From assembly GCF_008274625.1 (NCBI RefSeq), contig NZ_VTRU01000001.1, positions 1,240,001 to 1,304,000 on the forward strand: 64,000 nt of DNA, given 5' to 3'. The notes under the pieces are model-generated. The model made no database searches and was not told where the DNA came from. It was given only the letters and a program-made list of their open reading frames with translations. Position numbers and translations under genes: made by a program. The DNA comes from Chryseobacterium panacisoli. Lineage in GTDB: Bacteria > Bacteroidota > Bacteroidia > Flavobacteriales > Weeksellaceae. Shown one piece after another: positions 30,101 through 39,300 of this stretch. The stretch's first letter is position 1, and each line of letters opens with the position of its first letter.

Positions 30101-31716
30101 CACTAAAAGAACAACAACAATTAGGGAAAACCCTTTGGGAAATAGCAGATCAATTAAGAGGTGCAATGAATGCTGATGATTTTAGAGATTATATGCTTTC
30201 ATTCCTCTTTTTGCGTTATTTATCAGATAATTATGAAACTGCTGCAAAAAAAGAATTAGGTTCAGATTATCCAAAATTGGCAGAAGATGATAACCGAACT
30301 GCTTTATCAGTTTGGTATCAAAATAATCAAGAAGATCTACAAGATTTTGAAAAACAAATGCGCCGTAAAGTGCATTACGTGATAGAACCTGAGTATTTGT
30401 GGAGTAACATTGCTGAAATGGCAAGAACCCATAATCCTGATCTTCTACAAACATTAGATAAAGGTTTTCGTTATATTGAAAATCAATCTTTTGAAAGTAC
30501 TTTTCAAGGTTTGTTTTCTGAAATAAATCTGAATTCTGAAAAGTTAGGAAAAACACCTACTGATAGAAATAAAAAGCTATGCACCATTATCTCAAAAATA
30601 TCAGAAGGTATTGCCAAGTTCTCCACCAAAACTGATATTCTAGGTGATGCATATGAATATTTAATTGGTCAATTTGCTGCTGGATCAGGTAAAAAAGCAG
30701 GTGAGTTTTATACTCCACAAAGAATTTCTGATATCCTTTCAAAAATTGTAATCTTAGATAGCCAGGATCCCAAAACAGGACCTAAAAACAAATTAGATAA
30801 GGTTTTAGACTTTGCTTGTGGTTCAGGCTCATTGTTGCTTAACGTTAAAAAGCAATTAAAAGATGAAAATGATGGACAAATAGGTAAAATTTACGGACAG
30901 GAGAAGAATATAACGACCTACAACCTTGCAAGAATGAATATGCTTTTACATGGTGTAAAAGATACTGAATTTGATATTCATCATGGTGATACCTTGCTTA
31001 ATGACTGGGATATTCTTAATGAAATGAATCCAGCAAAAAAAATGGAGTTTGATGCGATTGTTGCTAATCCTCCATTTAGTTTAAGTTGGGAGCCCAATGA
31101 AACAACAGCAGACGATTTCCGTTTTAAGAATTATGGTCTTGCACCGAAATCTGCGGCTGATTTTTCTTTCTTATTGCATGGTCTTCATTTTTTGAGTCAA
31201 GATGGAACAATGGCAATCATTTTACCACATGGGGTTTTATTTAGAGGAGGTGCAGAACAAAGAATTCGTACCAAACTATTAAAAGATAATAATGTAGATA
31301 CCGTAATTGGATTACCTTCTAATTTATTCTTTTCTACAGGAATTCCAGTTTGTATTTTAATACTGAAAAAATGTAAGAAATATGATGACGTACTTTTTAT
31401 CAATGCAAGTGCTGATGGGAATTTTGAGAAAGGAAAAAAGCAGAATCATTTACGTGAGGAAGATATAGAAAGAATTGTAGATACCTATAAAAACCGTGTA
31501 GATATTGAACGTTATTCAAGAAAAGTCTCCATGGATGAAATAGAAAAGAATGACTATAATCTGAATATATCAAGATATGTAAGTACTGCAATAGCTGAAG
31601 AAAAAATTGACTTGAAAAAAGTAAATGATAATCTAATTGATATCAACAAAAAGATTAAAGAAGCTACAGAAAAGCATAATGCATTTTTAAAAGAATTAGG
31701 TTTACCACCAATATAA
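30097..31716 (+). CDS. hsdM: Type I restriction-modification DNA adenine methyltransferase, M subunit
   Basis: The 539-residue protein methylates adenine N6 in the sequence chosen by HsdS. It has an N-terminal helical HsdM domain, the SAM-binding motif DFACGSGS near 238 and the catalytic NPPF motif near 325. A C-terminal coiled helix would pair with HsdS. It is last in the operon, overlaps the anticodon nuclease gene by four bases and is followed by a strong terminator. Placing M last, after R, S and the nuclease, differs from the prr locus order M-S-prrC-R. Confidence 0.93.
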   Translation: MTLKEQQQLGKTLWEIADQLRGAMNADDFRDYMLSFLFLRYLSDNYETAAKKELGSDYPKLAEDDNRTALSVWYQNNQEDLQDFEKQMRRKVHYVIEPEYLWSNIAEMARTHNPDLLQTLDKGFRYIENQSFESTFQGLFSEINLNSEKLGKTPTDRNKKLCTIISKISEGIAKFSTKTDILGDAYEYLIGQFAAGSGKKAGEFYTPQRISDILSKIVILDSQDPKTGPKNKLDKVLDFACGSGSLLLNVKKQLKDENDGQIGKIYGQEKNITTYNLARMNMLLHGVKDTEFDIHHGDTLLNDWDILNEMNPAKKMEFDAIVANPPFSLSWEPNETTADDFRFKNYGLAPKSAADFSFLLHGLHFLSQDGTMAIILPHGVLFRGGAEQRIRTKLLKDNNVDTVIGLPSNLFFSTGIPVCILILKKCKKYDDVLFINASADGNFEKGKKQNHLREEDIERIVDTYKNRVDIERYSRKVSMDEIEKNDYNLNISRYVSTAIAEEKIDLKKVNDNLIDINKKIKEATEKHNAFLKELGLPPI

Positions 31717-31722
31717 AAACCA

Positions 31723-31753
31723 AAAAAGGTTCAGCACACGCTGAACCTTTTTC
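31723..31753 (+). terminator. Rho-independent terminator after hsdM
   Basis: A 13-base stem (AAAAAGGTTCAGC and its complement) with loop ACAC runs into TTTTTC, seven bases after the hsdM stop. The A/T symmetry could also end transcription from the minus strand. Confidence 0.85.
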
Positions 31754-31764
31754 TATATCTTAAG

Positions 31765-32149
31765 TTATCCCTTCTCAATCAACCTCTCCAGTCTCCCCAT
31801 CATCTCATCCTTCTCTTTCAGCATACGCTCATAAAGAGCAATCTTTTGATCATACAACTCTACAATTTTATCTATTGGATTAAATGTAGAATAATGATTA
31901 TACATAAAACCTGTAGCATTATCACTGGCTGTAAACGTATTAGAAATAATATTCACCGCCTGTTCCTCATCAAAATTCTGAAACGCTTCCACCGGAATTT
32001 TCAATACTTCAGAAATTCTTTTCAGTAAAAGGGGCTTCAATAATTTCTTTATGTTCCTGCAGAGAAACTTTCTTCTGGTTCCAGTCGTCCCCAAGGTCAA
32101 GAGCCAATGCTTCCTGCTTGATGCCCAGCATTTTTCTGAATCCTTAAAA
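31765..32149 (-). pseudogene. Broken XRE-family regulator
   Basis: The intact C-terminal part reads LLKRISEVLKIPVEAFQNF and on to KEKDEMMGRLERLIEKG, with a coiled-coil end. Directly upstream, in a different frame, lies a matching HTH segment (FRKMLGIKQEALALDLGDDW..., EHKEIIEAP). One extra base in the AAAA run near 32029 (plus strand) separates the two frames, and a TAA precedes the HTH part, which lacks a proper N-terminus. So the gene is truncated and frameshifted. Related Chryseobacterium proteins are short DNA-binding regulators. A single sequencing error could explain the frameshift but not the missing N-terminus. Confidence 0.7.
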
Positions 32150-32303
32150 TGGGTTCCTCTCCTATTTCGTTATTTCCTTCTTTACACGTTCTTTTTTTCT
32201 TCAAAAGGTCAGAAAAAACAAACCACATTATCCCGTTTTCATTTTCTAACGAACGCTCTCTAAAAATCTTACAACACCCTATCTTTCTATGCTTTAGGCT
32301 TCC

Positions 32304-32311
32304 TATATTTG
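32304..32311 (+). promoter_or_regulatory. Putative -7 box before the 32341 gene
   Basis: TATATTTG at this place matches TAnnTTTG and lies 29 bases before ATG 32341. This supports the shorter start of that gene over the upstream in-frame ATG at 32149. Confidence 0.45.
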
Positions 32312-32340
32312 ATCACAACAACAACCAAAAACACAAGCAT

Positions 32341-32844
32341 ATGGCACTAGACAATTTAATCAGTGTAAGCTTTTCAGAAAGCGATTTAAAAACCATTGAC
32401 AAAGCAATTCAGGACATCCAGACTGTCCTTACAGGGAAAACTATCAACCTTACCCCGGACCAGAGACAGCAATACGGAAGAATTGCAGAACAGAACAAAC
32501 TCTTTGTGAATAAAGCCAAAACCTATATGGAACAAAATGTTCAACATGTTCCTAACTTCCTTGATAAGGCAGAATTTGATAGAGATTATGTAGCCAGAGA
32601 GCAGATAGAACAAAGGCTGCAACTATTAGATTCCCTGGCTGAGCAACTTTCAGACACCAAAGTACTGTTGGACCACGATAATTATCATAACGCCATCAGT
32701 TTCTACCGAAGCATCAGATACCTTTCTGAAGAAAATGTACCCGGCACCAATGTGATCTACGAAGGAATGAAGCAGTTTTTTGTAGCTGGACAAACTTCGG
32801 TACCCACTGAAACACCTCCACCTACTTCAAACAACAATCAGTAA
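32341..32844 (+). CDS. Hypothetical helical protein
   Basis: The 167-residue protein (MALDNLISVSFSESDL...) appears mostly alpha-helical, with charged heptad-like stretches and a Pro/Thr/Asn-rich tail (TETPPPTSNNNQ). There is no signal peptide or membrane segment, so it is probably cytoplasmic. The start is set by the promoter box just upstream; the frame is open further back but that DNA overlaps the broken regulator on the other strand. I do not recognise the family. It is transcribed alone, with a terminator directly behind it. Confidence 0.75.
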   Translation: MALDNLISVSFSESDLKTIDKAIQDIQTVLTGKTINLTPDQRQQYGRIAEQNKLFVNKAKTYMEQNVQHVPNFLDKAEFDRDYVAREQIEQRLQLLDSLAEQLSDTKVLLDHDNYHNAISFYRSIRYLSEENVPGTNVIYEGMKQFFVAGQTSVPTETPPPTSNNNQ

Positions 32845-32863
32845 GAATAAACACTTTTTTTAG

Positions 32864-32887
32864 AGCACGTGAAAGCGTGCTTTTTTT
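32864..32887 (+). terminator. Rho-independent terminator
   Basis: The stem AGCACG/CGTGCT with a six-base loop is followed by seven T, 20 bases after the hypothetical gene. Confidence 0.8.
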
Positions 32888-33105
32888 GTGCTTATCCGTC
32901 TGCTTGGTTGGGTTGGAAATCGCAAAGGCGCAAGGTCTTATCATAGGGACGCTTTTTAAGGCGTAAGGATTTTATCTCCGATAAAATTTCTATATCCTCG
33001 TATACTCACTTGCTGAAAATCTTTGATTTTCTTGCGCCTTAAAAACATATAAATATTTAAAACTTTGCGTCTTTGCGTTTAAAACAAAAGAATAAGTTAT
33101 TTTAT
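32885..33105. repeat. REP-like repeat, copy 1
   Basis: The unit begins near CCGTCTGCTT and holds GGTTGGAAATCGCAAAGGCG, a long imperfect stem (TTTTTAAGGCG... with CTTGCGCCTTAAAAA) and ends in AAAACTTTGCGTCTTTGCG. Two small inner hairpins (GATTTTATC/GATAAAAT and GAAAATC/GATTTTC) sit inside the stem. It is non-coding and recurs twice downstream. Confidence 0.75.
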
Positions 33106-33124
33106 CCACAGGTTTATATTACTT

Positions 33125-33350
33125 TTTTTGTGGTTACCCGTCTGCTTGCTTTGGGTTGGAAATCGCAAAGGCGCAAATTCTTATTATAATGTCTCTTTTT
33201 AAGGCGCAAGGATTTTATCTACGATAAAATTTCTATATCCCGGTATACTCACTTGCTGAAAATCTTTGATTTTCTTGCGCCTTAAACAACATATCAATAT
33301 TTAAAACTTTGCGACTTTGCGTTTAAAGCAAAAGAATAAGTCATTGTATC
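33125..33350. repeat. REP-like repeat, copy 2
   Basis: This is the same unit as at 32885, with scattered base changes but the paired arms TTTTTAAGGCGCAAG and CTTGCGCCTTAAA kept. It is followed by a second repeated block at about 33356-33478. Confidence 0.75.
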
Positions 33351-33355
33351 TGCAG

Positions 33356-33478
33356 AAGTAGGATTTTTTTAAACGCAAAGGCTTTATTAATAAGTCTATG
33401 ATTAGAGGGAGCAAAGGAATGATGGCTGCACCACTGATGAAGCCAGATAGATAGTGCGCATGATTCTACAATAGTAAT
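33356..33478. repeat. Secondary repeat block, copy A
   Basis: This block begins AAGTAGGATTTTTTTAAACG and includes TATGATTAGAGGGAGCAAAG. It recurs as copy B at about 33756-33879, so copies 2 and 3 of the REP-like unit together with this block form a larger duplicated unit of about 400 bases. Confidence 0.65.
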
Positions 33479-33523
33479 TATATCCAACACCTTCCATAAT
33501 ATAGTAACTGTCTCTACACCGTT

Positions 33524-33760
33524 ATTTTTGTGGTTATCTGTTTATCATATTTTGGTTGGAAATCGCAAAGGCGCAAGTTCTTATTATAATGACGCTTTTT
33601 AAGGCGCAAGGATTTTATCTCCGATAAAATTTCTATACCCCGATCTATTCACCTGCTGAAAATCTTTGATTTTCTTGCGCCTTAAAAAATAGATCAAAAT
33701 TTAAAACTTTGCGTCGTTGCGTTTAAAACAAAAATAATAAGCTATTGTATCTGTAGAAGT
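33524..33760. repeat. REP-like repeat, copy 3
   Basis: This is the third copy of the unit, again with the AAGGCGCAAG/CTTGCGCCTT arms and the GCGTCGTTGCGTTT end. Confidence 0.75.
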
Positions 33761-33879
33761 AGAATGTTTTTAAAACGCAAAGGTTTCATTGGTTAGAATT
33801 TATGATTAGAGGGAGCAAAGGAATAGTGGCTACGCCACTGATAAAGCCAGGTGGATAGTGCTCATAATTCTTACAATAG
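33756..33879. repeat. Secondary repeat block, copy B
   Basis: Direct repeat of the block at 33356-33478, with the TATGATTAGAGGGAGCAAAG core and the CACTGATAAAGCCAGGTGG end conserved apart from a few substitutions. Confidence 0.65.
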
Positions 33880-33892
33880 TATTTTAATCCTA

Positions 33893-34110
33893 TTCCCCCC
33901 TTTACTAACACCCTCCAGGTAGTACAGCAACGGGCTCTACCCTCTTAGGTAACAGTCTCTACCCCCTTATATAAGTCCCTACACCCCCTTATGCAACCCC
34001 CTCTACCCCCTTACCTAAGGGGGTAAAGCCCCTTCATTAAGGGGGTGGAGACCGTTCATGAAGTCCCTCCAGGGGCTTGTTAAAGGGGTTAGAGGGACTT
34101 CTGAAGGGCC
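33893..34110. repeat. C-rich then G-rich mirrored repeat block
   Basis: Several CTACCCCCTTA-like units (33936-34012) are followed by reverse-complement TAAGGGGGT units (34015-34050) and GGGG runs up to 34097. CCCCCTTACCTAAGGGGG forms a tight hairpin. The block stands out sharply in base composition from its AT-rich surroundings and has no credible gene. Confidence 0.6.
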
Positions 34111-34250
34111 TACGGGTATTTCTGAGCAGTATTGAGAGTGATTTAAAGGAATTTACGCTTTTCCGTAAGCAGACAATCGAAGTCTTTATTATTATTGCAG
34201 CATCTGATGAGTATATGGGCAAGGATTATTATGAAATGGGTATGCTTTAA
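34062..34250 (+). pseudogene. Possible gene remnant, C-terminal fragment
   Basis: An open frame without a usable ATG reads ...LLKGLEGLLKGLRVF, then KEFTLFRKQTIEVFIIIA and EYMGKDYYEMGML before TAA at 34248. The last 40 codons look protein-like and the first part is built from the GGGG-containing repeats. I do not recognise the family. It may be the tail of a gene destroyed by the repeat block, or chance. Confidence 0.25.
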
Positions 34251-34642
34251 ATAACACGACAGGTTCTGTCGCTTCAAAGAAATATTTTTGTATTAAATCA
34301 AAGTCATATTCGGAAATACATGTTAAAAAGTGTTAAATTTGTCGGATTTTATAAATCAGCCAAATGATGGCTAAAAAAACAATAACTATGAAATTTTTAT
34401 TCCATTACATTCATTCAGCGGATATTCTTCAGCTCCTTTTAAAACAGTCAAAATCAATTTAATGTGTACAAATTTTCATGCATATGAAATACAATATTTT
34501 TTATTATCAAAGAATATTATTTTGAATAGTTTTGAAATATGTCACAATATAAACCAATTTGATTATCAGAGATATATCACTAAATAATCAGATTTAACCA
34601 TGATTTATCATTACAAACAATGTTAACTAAAAAAACACGGGA

Positions 34643-36298
34643 ATGAAAAAAATCTCTCTCAGTGCATTTATCTTATGTACAGCCCTGGGTATCCATGCCC
34701 AGGAAGTGGTATGGCAGAAAGACATCAAGTCCTCAACTCAGGATTTTTTGAGCCAGGTTATCACAACCATCGATCAGCAATATCTGATCACCGGAAGTTC
34801 TATACAGTCAGGAAGCGGGAAGCTGGAGGCTGGAAGCAAGCAGAACAACGGTTATGATTTTCATCTTATCAAACTGAACCAGCAGGGTGAAGAAGTCTGG
34901 GAAAAATATTTTTCAGGGCAAAATCATGATTATCTGTCAGCAACTGTTACCACACAGGATGGTGGATTTTTATTAGCCGGAACATCCTATTCAGGAAAAG
35001 GACTGGATAAAAAAGAAGATTCTAAAGGAGGTTCAGATATCTGGCTGATCAGGATCAATGAATTTGGTGACGAATTATGGCAAAAGACTTTAGGAAGTTC
35101 TTCTGATGAAGAAGCAAGAGCTGTGATCCAGACTACAGATCTGGGATTCTTTGTTGCCGGATCCTTCGTCTCCGCCCAGAATTCCCAAATGAAAGGTTAC
35201 GGCTCTAAAGACGTCTTAATTACCAGAATCGATAAAAACGGAAAAGAACTCTCGCAATTAATCTTAGGCGGAAAAGGCTTAGACGAAGTGGAAAAGATGA
35301 TTCCAACGAAAGATGGCGGAGCATTATTGGGAATTTATTCCAGGAGTTCCGAGGTTCGTGTTTCGGGATCTGAAAAGGGTTCCGGGATGCGAGATGCGGG
35401 TTCTGTGTCAGACGTTAAAAACCCGAACCCCGTATCCCGAACCCCGAAACAAACTGAAAACTTTGGTGAGGGTGACTACTGGATTGTCAAGTTAGACAAA
35501 AACGGGAAAGTAGAATGGGAAAAGAATTTTGGAGGGAAAGGTGATGATCATATCAGAACTCTCGCATTAACTTCAAATGGTTTCATCATTGGAGGAGAAT
35601 CAAGATCCGAAAGATCAGGCAATAAAACGGTAGGTCTGGAAGAAGGAACAGATCTTTGGCTGATTTCTTTGAATGAAAGAGGTGATGAACAGTGGCAGAA
35701 ATCCTATAATTTCAAAAACAGAGATATTCTGATGGGGATGAGTGTAGTAAGCGGGAAGCAGGAAGATGGAAGCTCGAAGTCTAAAGGCATTCTGTTGGGT
35801 GGCTACACTCAGGCAGAAGGAAGAATGCAAACGGATGATGAAACGTTCTGGATGCTGTATTTGGACCAGAATGGTAATGAACAGTGGAGAAAGCATGTGA
35901 AAGGAGAATCCAGACAAAAAGAAGAGAGACTTTCAGATTTAAAGCTGAACAGAGATGGTTCTATTGTTCTGGCAGGAACCAGTGCTGAAGAATTGGGTAA
36001 AGAAAACTGGAAGATCGTAAAGCTGGGTGACAAACAGGTTGATCAGCTAATTGAAAAATTCGATATCAAAATCTACCCGAATCCTGTATCGGATTATGCT
36101 TACGTAGAAATAGGATTCAATGATTTCAAACAGGCTGATATTCTGTTGTATGATATGAGCGGAAGACAGCTTCAGAGTATTAAAACCAAAAACAAAGTGA
36201 CTAAAATCAATACCCAGGCTTTGGTTCAGGGAGCTTACCTGGTGACGGTAAAAACGGATAACAATAGAACGGCGAATGCTAAATTAATTAAGAAATAA
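34643..36298 (+). CDS. Secreted protein with T9SS type A sorting domain
   Basis: The 551-residue protein has a Sec signal peptide (MKKISLSAFI...IHAQE). Its body is made of repeated beta-propeller-like units of the form DGGFLLAGTSYS and DIWLIRINEFGDELWQKTLG. The C-terminus is a classic T9SS type A sorting domain (IYPNPVSDYAYVEI, LLYDMSGRQ, GAYLVTVKTD, ending KLIKK), so it should be exported to the cell surface. Three places carry low-complexity insertions encoded by repeat DNA (residues about 56-67, 233-271 and 369-381). It is followed after six bases by an RHS-type gene with the same TAAACACAAATG junction as the next pair, so the three are probably one operon. Confidence 0.85.
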   Translation: MKKISLSAFILCTALGIHAQEVVWQKDIKSSTQDFLSQVITTIDQQYLITGSSIQSGSGKLEAGSKQNNGYDFHLIKLNQQGEEVWEKYFSGQNHDYLSATVTTQDGGFLLAGTSYSGKGLDKKEDSKGGSDIWLIRINEFGDELWQKTLGSSSDEEARAVIQTTDLGFFVAGSFVSAQNSQMKGYGSKDVLITRIDKNGKELSQLILGGKGLDEVEKMIPTKDGGALLGIYSRSSEVRVSGSEKGSGMRDAGSVSDVKNPNPVSRTPKQTENFGEGDYWIVKLDKNGKVEWEKNFGGKGDDHIRTLALTSNGFIIGGESRSERSGNKTVGLEEGTDLWLISLNERGDEQWQKSYNFKNRDILMGMSVVSGKQEDGSSKSKGILLGGYTQAEGRMQTDDETFWMLYLDQNGNEQWRKHVKGESRQKEERLSDLKLNRDGSIVLAGTSAEELGKENWKIVKLGDKQVDQLIEKFDIKIYPNPVSDYAYVEIGFNDFKQADILLYDMSGRQLQSIKTKNKVTKINTQALVQGAYLVTVKTDNNRTANAKLIKK

Positions 36299-36304
36299 AC
36301 ACAA

Positions 36305-39300
36305 ATGAAAAAAAATATAACCAGTTTGTTTTTTTGCTTATCACTTGGGACAGCATTAGCACAAACTACTGGAAGTAAACAATCAACATTGCCTAATATC
36401 ATTCCACCATCTGCAGAGTCCTATAAACTGGGAGCCTTTGGAAATCTTCCGGTAAGCCTTTTTACAGGTAATGCCAATGTAGATATTCCTGTAACCTCTT
36501 TTGCGGCTGGAAATATTAATATTCCCATCAGGCTCAATTATTTTTCCAATGGAATCAAGGTAGACGATATGAACGGCTCCACCGGATTGGGCTGGAATAT
36601 TGTTTCAGGTGGTGTTATTACAAGGGTAATAAGAGATCTTCCTGATGAGGACAATCAATCCAATATTAACATTCCAACCAATATTGGAGATTTGGGTGCT
36701 AATACAACCGCTGCTATGCAATTTTTTCAGGATGCCTCCTTTGATGATATAGATACAGAGCAGGATTTGTATATGGCCAGCTTTGGGGGAATGCAGATTA
36801 AATTTGTTTTTGACAAAAAAGGAATTCCTGTGATTTATTCCCAAAAGGATGTTGTTATTGAGGGGACAAGTGGAGGGAATTCTTTTATCATAACGGTAGA
36901 TAATGGAATCAAATATTACTTTACAGACAAAGAGACGACTTCCAACCGTACTGCTGGAGCCGGACATTCTCTGATATCAATATCTACCACAGCGTGGTAT
37001 CTGACAAAAATTGAAGACATATCCAGCGGAGAAGTTGTATTTTTTGAGAATGTGGATGGCGGATATACTGCGACTATGAGTCAATCACAAACATTATCCT
37101 ATACATCACCTAACGAGGGTCCAATGACATCAAGCTGTGGGAATCCCGCATTTATAAGGTACCCTCAGGTAAGTGAACTGATCAACCATAACCAGACTGT
37201 GGCTGGAAAACAGATTAAAAGAATATACAGTAACAATCCATCTTATGGAGAAATTATTTTTGATTATCTACAATCGGGAGGTAGCGGTGATTATAAACGA
37301 TTACAGAAAGTTACCAAAAAGGTTAATGGTAGTATTATTAATGACGTTACTCTCAATTACAACCTTACAGCAAATAACCGCCTGTTTCTTACTTCTGTAG
37401 TAGACAGTGTTTTAAACACGACCTATGGATTTCAGTACAACTTACCAGATGTATTTCCTCAAAGACTTGCCTTTAGCAGGGATAGCTGGGGATATTATAA
37501 TGGTAATACCTCCAATACCAATCTGGTTCCTAATATAGAAAAGGTATCTATGTGGAGTTCATATAATGGGGCATCACAGTCTGTTGTTCCGCAAAATACA
37601 GCTATTGGGATACTCCAAAAGATTATTTATCCTACTAAAGGATCAACAGAGTTTTTCTACGAAAACCATACTGCAATAGAAAAAAATGTAATGCTCAGTC
37701 CCTCTGAAAGAACTGGAACTCAAATCAAAGCCACCGCTGATGATACTAACGGTCATGTTGAAAATACAGTAGCTTTTACTCCGCTTCGGACAGAAGACAT
37801 CACTTTGGGAGGAAGTGCACAATTTAACAGTTCATGTGATCCTGCTGAGCAGGTTACGGGGAAACACAGAGCAATTGTTTCATTGTTAAAGTCTAATGGT
37901 CAGGCTGTCCCATTATATTTTAAAACCCCTACCGGAATTGTTACCAGTGCTGGTAATTCGGTTACTTTTCCTACCAATAATGGAGCAGGCCTTTTTGCCC
38001 ATGTTCAGAAAGATGAGCCTTTAACCCTTAAGCTTTGGACGCTGTTTGTTTGTACCCGTTCTACTGCATCAGCAAGCTATACCACTAAAGAGGCGGTGTA
38101 TGGAGACAGAGAAGCTCCTATTGGCGGGTTAAGAATCGCCAAGATTGTAGATACATCTGAAAATGGTGTAGCCAATACAAGAAAGTTTATTTACCGTGAT
38201 TTGAATGATCAATATACAGAAGCCGTGGTGTTAAGAACTCCTGCATTTGAGGAGCAACTTCTTTATACCAGAACCTGTAGCACAAATAACCCTAACTTAC
38301 CAAGCGGATCTGTTCCTACAGGTGTAGAAAGATTTCCTTATACAATGGTGACTTCTTCCAATATTAACCAACTCTTTGCTACCCATCCCAATGTATTCTA
38401 TAAAACGGTACAGGAAATTGTAGAGGGGAAATCCAATATTATCCATAATTATTCTATTAGTTCAGATGATTTTGGTAAAGTACTTCATGGAGATAATATC
38501 CGAAACTCAGTTTGGACAAATTTTGGGTGGAAAAATGGACGCGAGCTTTTGACTAAATATCTGGATGCCGGAGGTAATCTGATGCGAAGTGTAGAGATGA
38601 ATTATGAAGAAGATAACAACAGAAAATATCAGGTGGATGGCTTTTCGATCAGAAAAAATTATGATAATCCTGTTACCAAGAATGAGACAAAGCTCTGTAC
38701 GGCAGAAGATGTGGTAAAAACCATTTCGTATACCTATTGTGCAGCCAATCATTCTCACCGGTATAATGCTTTAGATGGTTATAAGAATTGCCAGGCATCA
38801 GGAGCGCAAAATACTACTCAATCCTATAATGATGTTTGTTTTGGTAAACCGGTAGGGCCTATTACTTATGAAGATAAATTGGATAACCTGGACATTATGC
38901 AGTACAAAAACATTTCCCATTTTGAATATCTGAAGTCCCAGAAAACAATAGATTACCTGAACGGAAATGCGATGAAAACAGAAACCCAGTATTTCTATAA
39001 TAATCCTAAACATACCCAGATAACTTCGGAAAAAACCATATTCCCAGATCTGTCCACAACGGAAAAAACATATCAGTACGCTCATGAGAAAAACAATCAG
39101 TTGATGATTGATAAAAATATGGTGGGTATTTCGTTGGAAACGAAAGCACAGCAAACAGTGGATAATATTACCAAAGTAACATCAAGGGAAGAAACTATTT
39201 ATCCAACAGCGTTGCCTCATGCGGTTACCGGAAATTTAGTACTTCCACTGTCTGAATATTCTTATGATACCCTTAACCCGGCTATTTCTTCTAAGGATGT

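Noticed and set aside
30182-30556. 124-codon minus-strand open frame
   Set aside because: It is a shadow of hsdM, whose N-terminal domain is intact on the plus strand.
32885-33879. Possible CRISPR array
   Set aside because: The repeats are about 220 bases long, number only three and are not separated by unique short spacers; no cas gene is near.
34037-34222. 61-codon minus-strand open frame
   Set aside because: It is made largely of the G/C-rich repeat block (SPSNPFNKPLEG-type text) and has no family pattern.
36605-39154. Minus-strand frames of 80-120 codons inside the RHS-type gene
   Set aside because: The plus-strand gene has a signal peptide and YD repeats; the reverse frames are Ile/Phe-rich shadows.
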